NCBI RefSeq assembly: GCF_003369915.1
Contig: NC_046675.1
Span: forward strand, 15,252,001-15,316,000
DNA: 64,000 nt
DNA from: Drosophila miranda
Taxonomy: Eukaryota > Arthropoda > Insecta > Diptera > Drosophilidae
Reading direction: 5' to 3'
Each line of letters begins with the position of its first letter. The first letter of the stretch is position 1. The notes beneath the pieces are model-generated. The model did not search any database and had not been told where the DNA came from. It saw only the letters and a program-made list of their open reading frames with translations. Made by a program: the position numbers and the translations under genes. Positions 1-11,672 of the stretch are shown one piece after another.

Positions 1-2574
1 AGGTTTGGCACCAGCACACGCGTCAAGTAGGGTGGAACGTTCTCCGTGTCGGATGTGAGAAATTCGGCGGTCTCTTTGGACTCGGTTACCAGCACCGTCT
101 CGATACGCATTGAATCTATTAGGTAGTTCATTACAACCGGATCATCGCAGCTATAAATTCGATAGGGAAGAGAGTACAGTATATTGGTATATAGACGAGA
201 TATATTTAGATTTTGATTAGAGATTGAGCCTAACCTGATTTCATCGATCAGTACTGTGGTGTTAGGCGTAGTGGCCTTAACTTTGTATTTCGACACATTG
301 TACACGCGATCTGTGAATGCGCTGGTAATGATGGTGGGCATATTGTTTCCATAGAACCTCTGGAGCAAGGATCTCAACGATTGACGCTCCTTGTCGGAGC
401 TTACGATGTAGGAACGTAGGCAAGATGACAGCTGGTTCTCGACCAGATCCCTATACTTAGGATTAGATGCTGTTATATATTGGCCAAGAGGACCACGCGG
501 CATTCGGTACTGGTTCGAGCCGCTATACTTGGAGCGCAAGGCACAAACTACATTAATTGCCTGCTCCCCGTATATGGACAAATTGTTGTTTTTGTTGCGA
601 CCAAGCGTCTCAATTTCCGATTTAATTTTTTCTGCACAAAAAAAAAGAAAATTAGAATTTGCTTAAGCTGAAAAATAATGTCGAAACTCACGCGTGGATT
701 GGTGCATTTTGTTTCTCTCGAATCCTCGGGCATCCACCTGTTCGCGCACAGAGCTCAGCCGTTCTTTTGTCTCCAGTTGCTCCTCTCGGAACTGTTTAAC
801 GAGGTCCTCTCTATCGGCGACCAGCTTCTTTAGCTCCACCGCTCTGGCAGCATGCTCCTCTCGTTTCTGTTTAATCCTCGCATAGTCGGCGTGGTAGTTG
901 CTGATGTGTTTTTCACAAGCATCGTATTCGTGCTTCTCCTCACTAAGGCGTTTTTCGGCATTCTTCATTTGTGACCTGATATTGCTGGCTTTTAAAAGAT
1001 ATTCCTGCAATATGCGCATGGCTTCACGCATCTTTGTCTCGTGCGATTGGTAGACATCTTGGGTACGCTTTTTTTTTTCCTCGAAGGTGCTGAGAACAAA
1101 ACATGGCACATGAAGACTGCTAGGGATTTGTATTTGTGGCCTCAACAAACCTCAACTGTTGCGTGAGTGTGGCTTGTGTGGAGTCCTTCTGGGATGTGGC
1201 TGCCTCCAGCTTGGATTTCTTGGCTTCAATCAGTTTAATCGACTGCTCACAGCAGGCTAGCTCCTCCTCTTGTTGCCCCACCGACAGCCAAGCCAGCTTG
1301 GTGTTGGCCTCTTGTAACTTGACCTGCAAGTTCATAGCAATTGTTACTAAAAGATCCCCATCTAGTCGGCACCGACTACTTGCCTTGACCGCTTCCTTAT
1401 CCCTGAGTGTGGCTAACTTTTCCTCCTCCGCCACGACCAGTTGTTCCGATACTTGCTTTCTCTGTGGAAGTGGGAAACGTATTGGAATTAAAGGAAACTA
1501 AATATACCTGTAAGATTCGATTTCGATTACCAATTCAAGATGCTCCAAGGCTCTATGTAGGCTTTGACGTTGGACAAGGCATTCGTTGAGAGCATTAACA
1601 CAAGAATCCAGCTGCGTTGCCTTCATCAGCAGTGTGTAATTTGATTTTGGCTCCAGTCTGCAAAGTATTCAGCTACAAACCTCGTTTAACTTATGGATTA
1701 AACTTACTTTTTTAGAAATTCACGTGAAGCCTCCTGGTTTAGCACGAAAATCGGATTATCGACATGAATTCGAAAGCGCCGCAGCAAGCGCTTAACATCA
1801 TCTAATTTTTTCGAGACGATTTTACCGCGTGCATCCTTTAGCTCATACGACGAGGATGATTGGCGTATGTGCCGCACCACCGTGATATGCGGTCCCATAT
1901 GTTCCGCATCGAATGGGCTCAATCCCACATTACACAAGGTTATTTCGATTTTGGCTGATGTTTCGCCGTTTTTGATTAGCTCTGAAAACAACAATTGATG
2001 GATGAATCAGCTGGGAAGGCTGATAGAGGCTGTAGAGACGTACTCGTTATGCTGGCCGCACGGCTAGTGGCGCGTGCGTTGCCCCCCATACCCACGGTCA
2101 GGGCTGTGATCGTGGCACTCTTGCCGCTCCCGTTTTTGCCCACCAGGAAATTGGTGTTGGGACCAAACTCGACGGTGAAACTCTCATGACACATGAAATT
2201 CTCCAGATGTATGGATATGACTTTGCCGCAGCGATTAAATTCACTTGGAACGTCTGGTTCGTACTGAAATGCGATGAAGCACAGGTAGATCACACACTAT
2301 CTAATCACTTAACCAGCTAAATCTGAACTAAACTCACCAAAAGAGTTAACGATGAAGATGATCCCTGGGATCTGCGTGAGCCTGGCGACTCTCGGCTGCT
2401 ACCGGTATTGTTGTTGCCTGGTACCAGAAGACTGTTTGGGTCCTGCTCAGCAATGTCCATGTAGTCTTCTGGGACTGTGGCATTCTTGCTCTTTTTATTC
2501 GTCGGCTCCGAGGAAGAAGTGTCTTCATCCGATTCCGACGACAATTTTCTACGCATTTTACGTTTGTACTCCAT
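1..2574 (-). CDS. Smc6: Smc6, structural maintenance of chromosomes 6 (5' part; copy 1, runs off the left edge)
   Basis: Smc6 is the ATPase arm of the SMC5/6 complex, which acts in the nucleus in DNA repair and chromosome maintenance. The start ATG is at 2574-2572. Exons read on the minus strand are about 2574-2338, 2263-2044, 1981-1708, 1657-1531, 1461-1151, 1089-692, 631-235 and 150-1. All junctions keep frame, giving about 625 residues in the window. An acidic/serine-rich N-terminus is followed by the Walker A loop GKNGSGKS in the second exon, the SMC N-terminal ATPase region, and a long charged coiled coil (exons 1461-692). The 631-1 exons match the hinge region. The C-terminal half, with Walker B, lies outside the window. 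A possible 60-bp GC-AG intron (1384-1325) is also open in frame, so either form could be made. This is the copy that keeps its downstream exons, so I take it as the functional gene. Family identity is sure; exon ends are my reading of splice sites. Confidence 0.9.
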
Positions 2575-2833
2575 GTTTTCGGATATATAATCTATGTATT
2601 TATCCCTAAAAACAAAAAGCGCGCGCGAACTGAAAGTAAACACCAGACTAGGAGACTCTAACTTATTGAAGATCTGCTCCTACTTGAATGTTTGCAATGT
2701 AGAAACGGGGGTTCGGCGTAGGAAAGAAATGCTTATGCAGAATTCCGTAGAATTACGACGATAAACGAAATTGCTAAAATTCCGCAACACAAGATGCTTG
2801 AAAACATTTAATCCACTTAAGCCCCCTCCATTT

Positions 2834-2990
2834 AACCTGAACTGCGCTAAAATGATTACCTTCTCACTATTCCCGGTGGAATATTAAAGTAACACCTTGG
2901 TCTATAATTGGTTAATCGTTTTCCGTCAGGACTCATCCGTCAGGACTGGAAACCATATTCCTCATTTTTAAGCATATAATTAATCGGATA
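2834..2990 (+). repeat. Dispersed repeat in the Smc6/helicase divergent promoter
   Basis: About 135 bp aligns with 50013-50150 (shared GAACTGCGCTAAAATGATT, GGTTAATCGTT, CCGTCAGGA and GGAAACCATATTCCTCAT). It is duplicated with the segment at 13394-13550. Confidence 0.75.
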
Positions 2991-3290
2991 ATAAAAAAAA
3001 TGTATGGCTCTAGTGTATAAAGCATGTAAGTATGTGTTGGTGTACTGACTTGGGCATATGTTTCCATGAGAACTCTGCGCAAAAAACCATTCAAAATCGG
3101 TCCTTTTGTTGTTTAAACCTTTTTAATGGTGGTTTCCACAATCGAAAACTATCGACGCTGGCCAGCATCATCATATAGCATATCAGAGTATGAATCGTTT
3201 CTCTACTACTGCACTCAAACTAGATCAAATGCTCATTATGTACATAGAGTGTTAATGGTTCCGATATGTGCACATTGGAATACATCGACG

Positions 3291-3298
3291 TATCGATA
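3291..3298. promoter_or_regulatory. DRE core element upstream of helicase copy 1
   Basis: Exact palindrome TATCGATA, 55 bp upstream of the ATG. The known consensus is WATCGATW. The identical site is present in copy 2. Confidence 0.6.
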
Positions 3299-3352
3299 GT
3301 GCCGTCTATTGTTCTTCTACCGCCTCCGAAATTCCACGAAATTAATGAAAAT

Positions 3353-6300
3353 ATGTCCGGGTCCGAAGATGATGACTGGTTTACAAAGGATGACGATGAG
3401 ATTGAGCAGAGCTTCCAGCATCAGGTGAAGCACCAGGATGAGCAGAAAGAGGAGGAGGAGCAAATATTTTGCCGCGACGCCGTAGGTAAGCGAACCCCTT
3501 GAGGGGAAAGTCCCTTAGTTGAACGATTTGCTATTTGTGGCGGCCTCTTTCAGTGGCAGACGGTTTGAAACATCTTGACCTGGACTTGACCTTTACCAAG
3601 GCGCCGGGTCGTTTTGCAACAATTGAACTATCCAAGGCTCTGAAAATGTTGCCCCTGGATATGTTTCTCTATTTCATGTCGGACGACCGCGATTTGTTTG
3701 GGGCTCAACTTGCCGGCAATGACAGCGTGAAGCGTCTGTCCATACTTTTGGAAGCTCTCAAATCGATCTGCCAGCTGGAGCTGGGCGGATTCGATGACCA
3801 GTTCTTGTCCGCCTTCTCCAAGCAGACGGTCATCTTCAATTCGTTCCGCCGTTTTGCCCTGGCGCTCTCTGCAAACGCTTCGCACAGCAAATGCGATGCA
3901 GAATCTGAGCAGATTTTGAAGAACATGATATGGCTGATGGTACGAGCAAAAAAGATCGGAGTTCTTGGACAACAGGGCTACGAATTGGTGGGAATCTGCA
4001 AGAAGCTGATCTCAGAGAGCAAGCTGCCCCAGCTGCTAGCCACCGACTTGAGTCAAGAGCTACAGGTGTTTACAGACACACTGCCAGCCTTGGTTAACGT
4101 TAAGGGCGAAATCTATCCAACGGTAGACAGGCTGCTGCTGGGTAACGTGGAACCAACCAATTCACCTGCACCATCTGCGTTGAGTAAAGTGGCGGACTAT
4201 CTAAGAACACAGCGTCACATACTGCAGCAGGATTTCTTCGTTCCTTTAGAGGAATTCGTTCAGTTTCTACGAGCAGGATGCAATCTCGATGGTCTGGAGG
4301 AGCAGGGTCTACTCTGGCGAAGTACACAACTTAGTTTGAATCCGGAATTTGTGGAGGCGCAACGACACAGCCTGCTTTTCCTTAATTTATGTCCTGTCGC
4401 CGACTCAAAGAAGATAAAGATTAATACAAAATTGATGGAGAACTTCAAAACGGGTGCTTTGCTGTGCCTGACCACTAGCTTGGACTTTGAGAACCTCATT
4501 CTGTGCACCGTTGGCTACACAAAGCCGGACAAGCTGAAAGATGGCCTTGTAAGTGATAACAGAATGTTGTTCCCATATTAGATCTAATCATATGTGTAAT
4601 CCCCAGCTGAGTGTGGAAATTGTAAGACAACATAATATTGGCAATATCTACGAGCGACCGCTGATCATGTTTCAGACGCCCGTGTTCTTTGAGCCTTATG
4701 TTCGGGTGCATAATTACTTGAGCACTTGCAGCACAGAGATTCCAATGCGTCGCTACATTGTGGATGGACAGGCAAGTGGCAAATATACGAAAGAATATTC
4801 TCAACTTAAAGATATATATGTACTTGCAGATTGATATACGGCCGCCAGCTTACATTAAACCTAATGTTCAGCTCACGTATAATCGAAAACCGTTTAGGCC
4901 GGCACTGCCACCGCAGGATTTGCCTTTAAATGACAGGCAGATGGGTGCATTTAAATCGGCCTACACCAACGAGTTTTGCATTATACAAGGCCCGCCTGGC
5001 ACAGGCAAAACGCACGTTTCTGTGGAGCTGGTGAACAGTCTTATACAAAACGCCAAAGTGTTGTGCACTGGACCCATCATTGTACTGACCTACACGAACG
5101 ATTCGTTGGACAAGTTTCTGGTAAAGGCATCCAAATACACAAAGGAAATACTGCGCTTCGGTTGCCAGACGCGCGATCCAGAAATAGCCAAATTCAATGC
5201 CAATCAATTGCTTGATCCGGATCTGGTGCCGCCCCTACTGAAGCGCGTGTGGTGGCTGGTCAACACTGAATACAAGGAACAGTTCCAGCGCCTTCAAACG
5301 CTGTATGCCAACTTTGATGGCAGCGAGAAGAGCTATCAGGAGACTCTGATCGGACAGGAGCAGCTGCAGCAGGTGTCCGAGAAACTGGACACCGTACGCA
5401 TCATCTTTCAGTATTATTTGGCCCGGGACAAAGATCTGCTGGCCATGACCACCACGTGCGCGGCTCGCTTGAACTTTCTATTTCGTCTGCTGAAATCCAA
5501 ATGTTTTGTGTTCGAGGAGGCAGCCGAGATTCAGGAGGCACACATATTAGCCTGCCTCACGCCCCATACGGAGCATGTTATCCTCGTGGGAGATCACAAG
5601 CAACTTCAGCCCTTCACTGGCTGCAGCCAGCTACCGCAAGTCTCTCTCTTTGAGCGCCTCATCGCTAAGGGCCTGCCCTACTCTCTGCTCAATGTCCAGT
5701 ACCGAATGCGTCCGTGCATTTCAAGCCTTCTGGTGCCCAGTATCTATGAGGAGCTACTGTGCGCGGACTCTGTGATGGCATACGAGGATATCCGCCTCAT
5801 GGACAAGAACTTGTTCTTTTTGCAGCACAATCAACCGGAGAAATCGCAGCTGGATATGTCCTTTGAGAATCTGCACGAGGCCAAGGAGCTGGCTAAGCTG
5901 ACGGAATTCCTTCTGGAAAATGCCAAATACGAGGCCAGTGATATCGTGATACTCTCACCCTACAATGCCCAAGTGGAACGCATCAAGAAAACGGTTCGTA
6001 AAGAGACCTCGCCCTTAACTTTTTTCTAATCCTTTCCCATTATTTTGAAGCTCCCGATGAAATATAAAATAGGCCCAAACAGGGTGCAAGTGTCGAGCGT
6101 GGATAGTTTCCAGGGTCTGGAGGCGAACATTGTGCTGCTATCGCTGGTGCGCAGCAATCCGACCGGCCATATAGGGTTTCTGGCTAAGCCGAATCGTGCT
6201 TGTGTAGCTCTTTCCCGAGCACGCTGGGCACTGTACATGATCGGGAACATGGAGACATTGCAGCAGGGCAACTCGGAGCTGTGGTCCGCGATAGCCGAAC

Positions 6301-6362
6301 GTTTGGAGGAAACCAATGCCATAGGCGATGCATTTCCTATCGTAGATCGCTCTACAAAATAA
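3353..6362 (+). CDS. ZNFX1-type superfamily 1 RNA helicase, copy 1
   Basis: Five exons (3353-3485, 3554-4548, 4607-4771, 4830-5993, 6051-6362) give 922 residues. The start is the ATG of MSGSEDDDWF; the frame is open upstream, but this ATG opens the acidic N-terminus. Helicase motifs are in order: Walker A GPPGTGKTH in exon 4, the DEXX-box variant FEEAAEIQEAHI, GDHKQLQP, the QYRMRP motif, SPYNAQ, and in exon 5 DSFQGLEA and ALSRAR. The EEAAE-EAHI and GDHKQL signatures match the ZNFX1 branch of UPF1-like helicases (NFX1-type zinc finger 1 in mammals, a silencing and antiviral RNA factor). The ZNFX1-type NFX1 zinc fingers are absent, and the protein is about half the length of mammalian ZNFX1. 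The third intron (4772-4829) begins with GC (AG|GCAAGT). AATAAA at 6358-6363 overlaps the stop codon. The role in RNA silencing is inferred from the family only. Confidence 0.87.
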
Positions 6363-7923
6363 AACAAAGTTCGTTATACATTTGATTCTTGGTTTTATTC
6401 GTATGTATGTACGCATGAGGGGGCGGGGTTTCTCTGAATGAAGATGGCCTGCCCATGTGCGCCTCGTATCAATCAGATTTACATATAGTTATATTATTTG
6501 TTGAAACTTTGATATTGAATTGTTGTTGAATGCTTGAATTTTACATTGTTTATGGTAGGTAGTGGTACTTATGGAGATGGGGCTTGGTTGATTGATTGAT
6601 TCTATAGGTAGACATTTATCCCATACCACACACGACACTTATGGATTAACGATATAGTATTGTATGTACATATATCTACTTAAAAGTAGCTACCAGCTCT
6701 CTTCAGGTCTACAATATGTGGACGTTTAAGCAAACACACACAAAAAGTAGAGGTATGCTCGGGATCGCTGTTTTGTTTCTACATTCAATACACATTGAGG
6801 AATTGGGGTTTCTTGGTTGTGGGATGGCCCAATAAGTATATCTATACACATAATCTTGCATATCTTGTATCTCTATATAGTAGGGTTTACTTTGTCCATT
6901 TTTCCCATTTTGATTATTCTTCTGTTTGGTTAAAACCTTTTGTAAAAAAACGGTCCATTAATTAATTCTGCTTATTTTCCTTCTTGTTTAATTTTTTACA
7001 ATATTTTATGTTTTGTTTTTTTTTACCTTTTACTTATAGTTTAGGTTTGTTTTTGCTATTTTTGTTTGTGTTTAGCTCTTTCTATTTCTCTTACGATCTA
7101 CGACTGTTAAATGAAACATTTGGCTTACATTTATGCTCGGTTTTTCGGGTGTTACAAGAACTAAACAATGTACACAGATCGATCATAACTTTAAATGTAA
7201 TTTATTCGATGGGGAAAATGTGTTTATGTTTGTGTGTGTGTGTGTGTGTGTTGTGTGAATGTGATAAAACCAAAAAAGAAAGGCGAGGGCGGGGGCGGGG
7301 CGCGGTTGTCAGAAGAGGATCCGCAAGTAAGTTAAATACCTCCAATTAGGAGCTACGATCATACTTTGATTTTTTTTTTTTTTTTTTTTTTTTTTGGATT
7401 ACATTGGTAACGCGCTTTGCGAACCAGCGCACAAAGGAGCGAGGCCTCTACAACGTCGTCAACTTATAACTTATCGGGTTTTTGTGATCGGATGATCGGG
7501 GCTTGGATGGGTATGGGGTTATCTAATCTTTTTAACGTACATAACTAAAACTGAATCTTGTTGCGGACAGAGCGCCACGTCAATTGTGGGTGCGGCAGGT
7601 GATCGTGGATTGGCTGTCTCTCTTCATGGCGGTGGTGGCTGCTTGTCAGTTGGTGCGGCTGCTGTTACAGGAGGTACCTTTCTTTGTGCCACTATGCGAT
7701 GGCTGTGACTGTGGCTGTGACTGTGGCTGCCGCTGCCACTGCCACTGTTGCTGCGTCCCCTGTAACTGCTGCCGTGGATATTATTTACCGCACTGTTGCT
7801 GTTGACGACGCCGGCGACACCACCACCACTACCACTGCTCCCACTTGCTCCTCCTCCGACTGTGGCTGCTGTCCGTGTAGTTGTCGTTGTCATCATGGTG
7901 GGTCTGCCGCGTCTATTCTATTG
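6363..7923 (-). other. Convergent region and presumed 3' UTR of the twin exons, copy 1
   Basis: This 1.56 kb non-coding stretch lies between the helicase stop and the twin stop. A minus-strand poly(A) signal (TTTATT on the plus strand, about 6394-6399) suits a long twin 3' UTR that ends almost against the helicase 3' end. It contains a GT microsatellite (about 7229-7256) and a run of about 30 T (about 7370-7395). No independent gene is seen. Confidence 0.5.
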
Positions 7924-9471
7924 CTACCGTCTGTTGATCAACCCGTTGGGAGGCGCCTGGCTGGCCGTGTGCATCAACTCCAGTTCAACGAGTAGCGGAA
8001 AATGATTGGAGGGTATGTGCGGATGGGGACATCCCACCACCTTGTTCTCGCGCAGACAATCATTTGAGACGGGCCCAAGCAGACCCAGAGGCACCATTCC
8101 CGTCTTCGTATAGAATATGTAGTCGATGATGCCTTTGAAATCGAACGTGTAGTTAGTGTGCGGCATGATATCTTCGCTGTAGGCGGAGGCCAGTTTGAAG
8201 GAATGCGTGAACTCGTTGGTGTCGTTCGAAAGCAGGCGCTGCAGGCACGACTTGTAGCCCATGTCCTTAAAGTCCAGATGGTCCATGGAGACCCGTCCCT
8301 TGCCCAGATACTCAACCACCCCGGAGTCGGGTAGCGAATTGAAGTCGCCGCAGAGCAGTAGCTGAACACTGTTCGAGTCGTTCTTGTGTCCCGGTCTGAA
8401 GCTGTGCGAGGCCTCGTCAATTATCGTCTTGAGCTCATTGCTGAGCATCATCGTCTGGATGAGCTTGACATCACAAAATTCCGGATCCCAGTGGATGTGC
8501 GCCGTGCAGACGAGCAGCGGCTGTGAGATCTGTGTCACCTCGGACATCGGCTCCCAAGCATTCTCCTTCACCTTGAGCAGAGCGGCCAGACCAATGTTGT
8601 CCTTGGGCATCACACGGTTCAGCATGTTATCCGATCCCTCTGCATTGGCCATCGCCAGCTGGTTAAATTCGATCAAGTGCTCCTTGATCAAGGTGAATCT
8701 ACAAGCGAATCATACTTTAGCCTCTTCCAATCATTCCATTTTCTTCAGCCAATACTCACTTTGAGGCCCTGAAGAATATTGCACACCCATCGACATACTT
8801 CCGCTCTACCTCGGACATTGTCTTGGCACGCGACTTGGGCGAGAATATGCCCTCGTAGCCATCGTTCTTGAGCTCTGGCAAAAAGAAGTGATAGAACTGC
8901 TCCGTCTCTATCTCCTGCAGGCTTATAATATCCGCCGAATAGTGACGGATCTCGTCGATGATTGACTTTTTTCGATAATCCCAGCACAGGGCCCACGATG
9001 GACAGTAGCCGTACATTTGCCGTGTCGCATATTTATCGCAGAGCACATTGTAGCACATAACCGGTAAAATGCCTGCCAAAAGTGGGAGGGAAAAATATCG
9101 ATTAATATATGTATATATCATCGAATCGGCTAAAGGTAATGTTAAATGCATCCTTAGTAAAGATTCCACATCGAAGCAACGGACTACTTGTTGAAGGTAT
9201 ACCAGGAATAAATAAACGCTGACACATTTTTCGATACATTGGATACATGGTTACCAAAGGTTTCTGCTCCCCAACAACCGCCAACTGGAAGATCCAGGCA
9301 CTCATACATACATATATGTATGTACATAGGTCACACATGAACGAGTAGATATACCATTGATGGTCTGGATAATTGCTGGAAAGGCTTAGCACTATGACTT
9401 ACAGGCTGGACGCGATTTGTTCGGCTTGGCCAGGGGCAGCCACGGCCTCTGGGGTGGTGGATTCACGGTAA
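7924..9471 (-). pseudogene. twin: Orphan 3' exons of twin/CCR4 (copy 1), without the 5' half of the gene
   Basis: Three exons of the CCR4 nuclease domain are present: 9471-9403, 9072-8760 and 8698-7924, with intact splice sites and the same stop as the full gene. The start codon and leucine-rich-repeat exons are missing, because Smc6 sequence lies upstream beyond a C tract. Compared with copy 2, the nuclease has five amino-acid changes and one silent change. The most telling is Asp to Asn in the catalytic SDHFPL motif (here SNHFPL), and the others include Trp to Cys (DWLREN to DCLREN) and Phe-Thr to Leu-Pro before VMCYN. Asp-His of this motif is catalytic in the exonuclease-endonuclease-phosphatase fold. 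I infer a non-functional duplicate that is losing constraint. Other family motifs (CDKYA, SLQEIE, CGDFNS) remain. Confidence 0.8.
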
Positions 9472-9798
9472 CTGCAAAGGGACAGAGACGAAGGTATTGA
9501 TATTTGGTGAGTGAAATGCAAAGAGTCATTCGATTACGAAGCTAACACCCGAACATATGTACACACATATGCATATGCATGAATAACATGCACCCAACAC
9601 CACACATTTGCATACACACACTCGCACGCAGACCTGCCCTCCCCGGATGACACACTTCTACCAGGGTCCATTTCCAGGAGGTGAAACATTCACACAGGTG
9701 ACTCATTCCCGCTCTCGAGAGTTGCCTAGTCCCCTTGTGCAGTCTAGGAATGCCTCACCTTATATTTATATACCTTGATCTTCATTCTTTCCCAACCT

Positions 9799-9830
9799 CC
9801 CCCCCCCCCCTCACCAAACACTTATGGGCA
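9799..9830 (+). other. Duplication junction: C tract, short filler, Smc6 exon
   Basis: The twin intron sequence ends in 12 C (9799-9810). About 14 bases of unassigned sequence (9811-9824) follow, and from 9825 the sequence is inside a Smc6 exon that corresponds to base 335. In copy 2 the same intron position is a run of 47 C followed by ACCC repeats, so the breakpoint coincides with an unstable homopolymer. Smc6 read through the junction would add only four residues and then a stop. Confidence 0.8.
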
Positions 9831-10565
9831 TATTGTTTCCATAGAACCTCTGGAGCAAGGATCTCAACGATTGACGCTCCTTGTCGGAGCTTACGATGTA
9901 GGAACGTAGGCAAGATGACAGCTGGTTCTCGACCAGATCCCTATACTTAGGATTAGATGCTGTTATATATTGGCCAAGAGGACCACGCGGCATTCGGTAC
10001 TGGTTCGGGCCGCTATACTTGGAGCGCAAGGCACAAACTACATTAATTGCCTGCTCCCCGTATATGGACAAATTGTTGTTTTTGTTGCGACCAAGCGTCT
10101 CAATTTCCGATTTAATTTTTTCTGCACAAAAAAAAAAGAAAATTAGAATTTGCTTAAGCTGAAAAATAATGTCGAAACTCACGCGTGGATTGGTGCATTT
10201 TGTTTCTCTCGAATCCTCGGGCATCCACCTGTTCGCGCACAGAGCTCAGCCGTTCTTTTGTCTCCAGTTGCTCCTCTCGGAACTGTTTAACGAGGTCCTC
10301 TCTATCGGCGACCAGCTTCTTTAGCTCCACCGCTCTGGCAGCATGCTCCTCTCGTTTCTGTTTAATCCTCGCATAGTCGGCGTGGTAGTTGCTGATGTGT
10401 TTTTCACAAGCATCGTATTCGTGCTTCTCCTCACTAAGGCGTTTTTCGGCATTCTTCATTTGTGACCTGATATTGCTGGCTTTTAAAAGATATTCCTGCA
10501 ATATGCGCATGGCTTCACGCATCTTTGTCTCGTGCGATTGGTAGACATCTTGGGTACGCTTTTTT

Positions 10566-11672
10566 ATACCCGATACTCAAAATGAGTATTGGGGTATATT
10601 AGATTTGTGGTAAAAGTGGATGTGTGTAACGTCCAGAAGGAATCGTTTCCGACCCCATAAAGTATATATATTCTTGATCAGCATCAATAGCCGAGTCGAT
10701 TGAGCCCTGTCTGTCTGTCTGTCTGTCCGTCTGTCCGTCCGTCCGTCCGTCCGTCCCCTTCAGCGCCTAGTGCTCAAAGACTATAAGATCTAGAGCAACG
10801 ATGTTTTGGATCCAGACTTCTGTGATATGTCACTGCTACAAAAATATTTCAAAACTTCGCCCCGCCCACTTCCGCCCCCACAAAGGACGAAAATCTGTGG
10901 CATCCACATTTTTAAAGATACGATAAAACCAAAAACGCAGAATCGTAGAGGATGACTATATGTTCTAGAGTGTAAAATCTCAACCAGATCGTATAATTAT
11001 TATAGCCAGAATTAAGAAAACAATTTCATTCTTGCTCGCTCTGTCTCTCTCTAACACACAGGTTTCATGGTCGGCTTTGCCAATTGCAAAATATGAGTTC
11101 AAGGATCTCAGAACCTATAAGAGCCAGAGCAACCAAATTTGGTATCCACACTCCTGTGATATCGGACCTTGACCGTTTCGTGTCCAAATTTCGCCACACC
11201 CCCTTCCGCCCCCGCAAAGGACGAAAATCTGGGGCATCCACAAATCTCAGAGACTATTAAGGCTAGAGTAACCAAATTTGGTATCCGCACTTCTGTTAGA
11301 TCTCACTATAAAACGTATATCTCAGAATTTCGCCCCACCCTTTTCCGCCCCCACAAAGGACGAAAATCTGTTGCATCCACAATATTGCACATTCGAGAAA
11401 ACTAAAAACGCAGAATCATAGATAATGACCATATCTATCAGATTGCTGAATCTGGATCAGATCATTTTTATAGCCAAAAGGAACAAATCAATTTGCACTG
11501 GCTACGCAGCCCCCGACGTCATGCTCAGACTGATTTTCTGTCTCTCTCGCACGCACTCCTTGTCGTGTCGTTTAATATTAGCGGCGTCTGCCGGAGGAGA
11601 GCCATACTAACTTAGTATCGGGTATAACTGTAGAGTTGCGGTCTCCGCAGCAACTCACAACGTTCCCCCTCG
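10566..11672 (+). mobile_element. Non-autonomous Helitron, DINE-1/ISY type (in Smc6 copy 2)
   Basis: This is a 1107-bp insertion absent from the matching site at 1069-1078, where only a T run is present, so the empty site is in this window. The 5' end reads ATACCCGATACTCAAAATG. Inside is the CTGTC/CCGTC pyrimidine microsatellite (about 10710-10755), typical of DINE-1-like Drosophila Helitrons. Near the 3' end is a GTTGCGG...CCGCAGCAAC hairpin, then CCCCCTCG. There is no target-site duplication beyond the T run and no transposase or helicase frame. It is nearly identical to the copy at 26249, so movement was recent. Confidence 0.85.

Larger units (their letters stand above)
2575..3352. promoter_or_regulatory. 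Divergent promoter region between Smc6 and the ZNFX1-type helicase (copy 1)
   Basis: This 778-bp head-to-head intergenic stretch must drive Smc6 leftwards and the helicase rightwards. A perfect DRE core (TATCGATA) lies at 3291-3298, 55 bp before the helicase ATG. DRE is the binding site of the Drosophila factor DREF and is common at housekeeping promoters. About 2830-2990 is a dispersed repeat that also occurs near 50.0 kb. No TATA box is evident. Confidence 0.6.
335..9810 (+). repeat. Tandem segmental duplication, copy 1 (~9.5 kb)
   Basis: This direct repeat matches 9825 to about 20370 at near identity over its whole length. It contains the 5' part of Smc6, the complete helicase gene and three twin exons. 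The left edge is inside a coding exon of Smc6 (base 335). The right edge is a run of 12 C (9799-9810) in the twin intron. Differences are a few base changes per kb, homopolymer length changes, a 44-bp deletion and a Helitron insertion, the last two both in copy 2. Confidence 0.93.

Noticed and set aside
7924-9471. A second functional twin gene
   Set aside because: No start codon or leucine-rich-repeat exons, and a changed catalytic motif.
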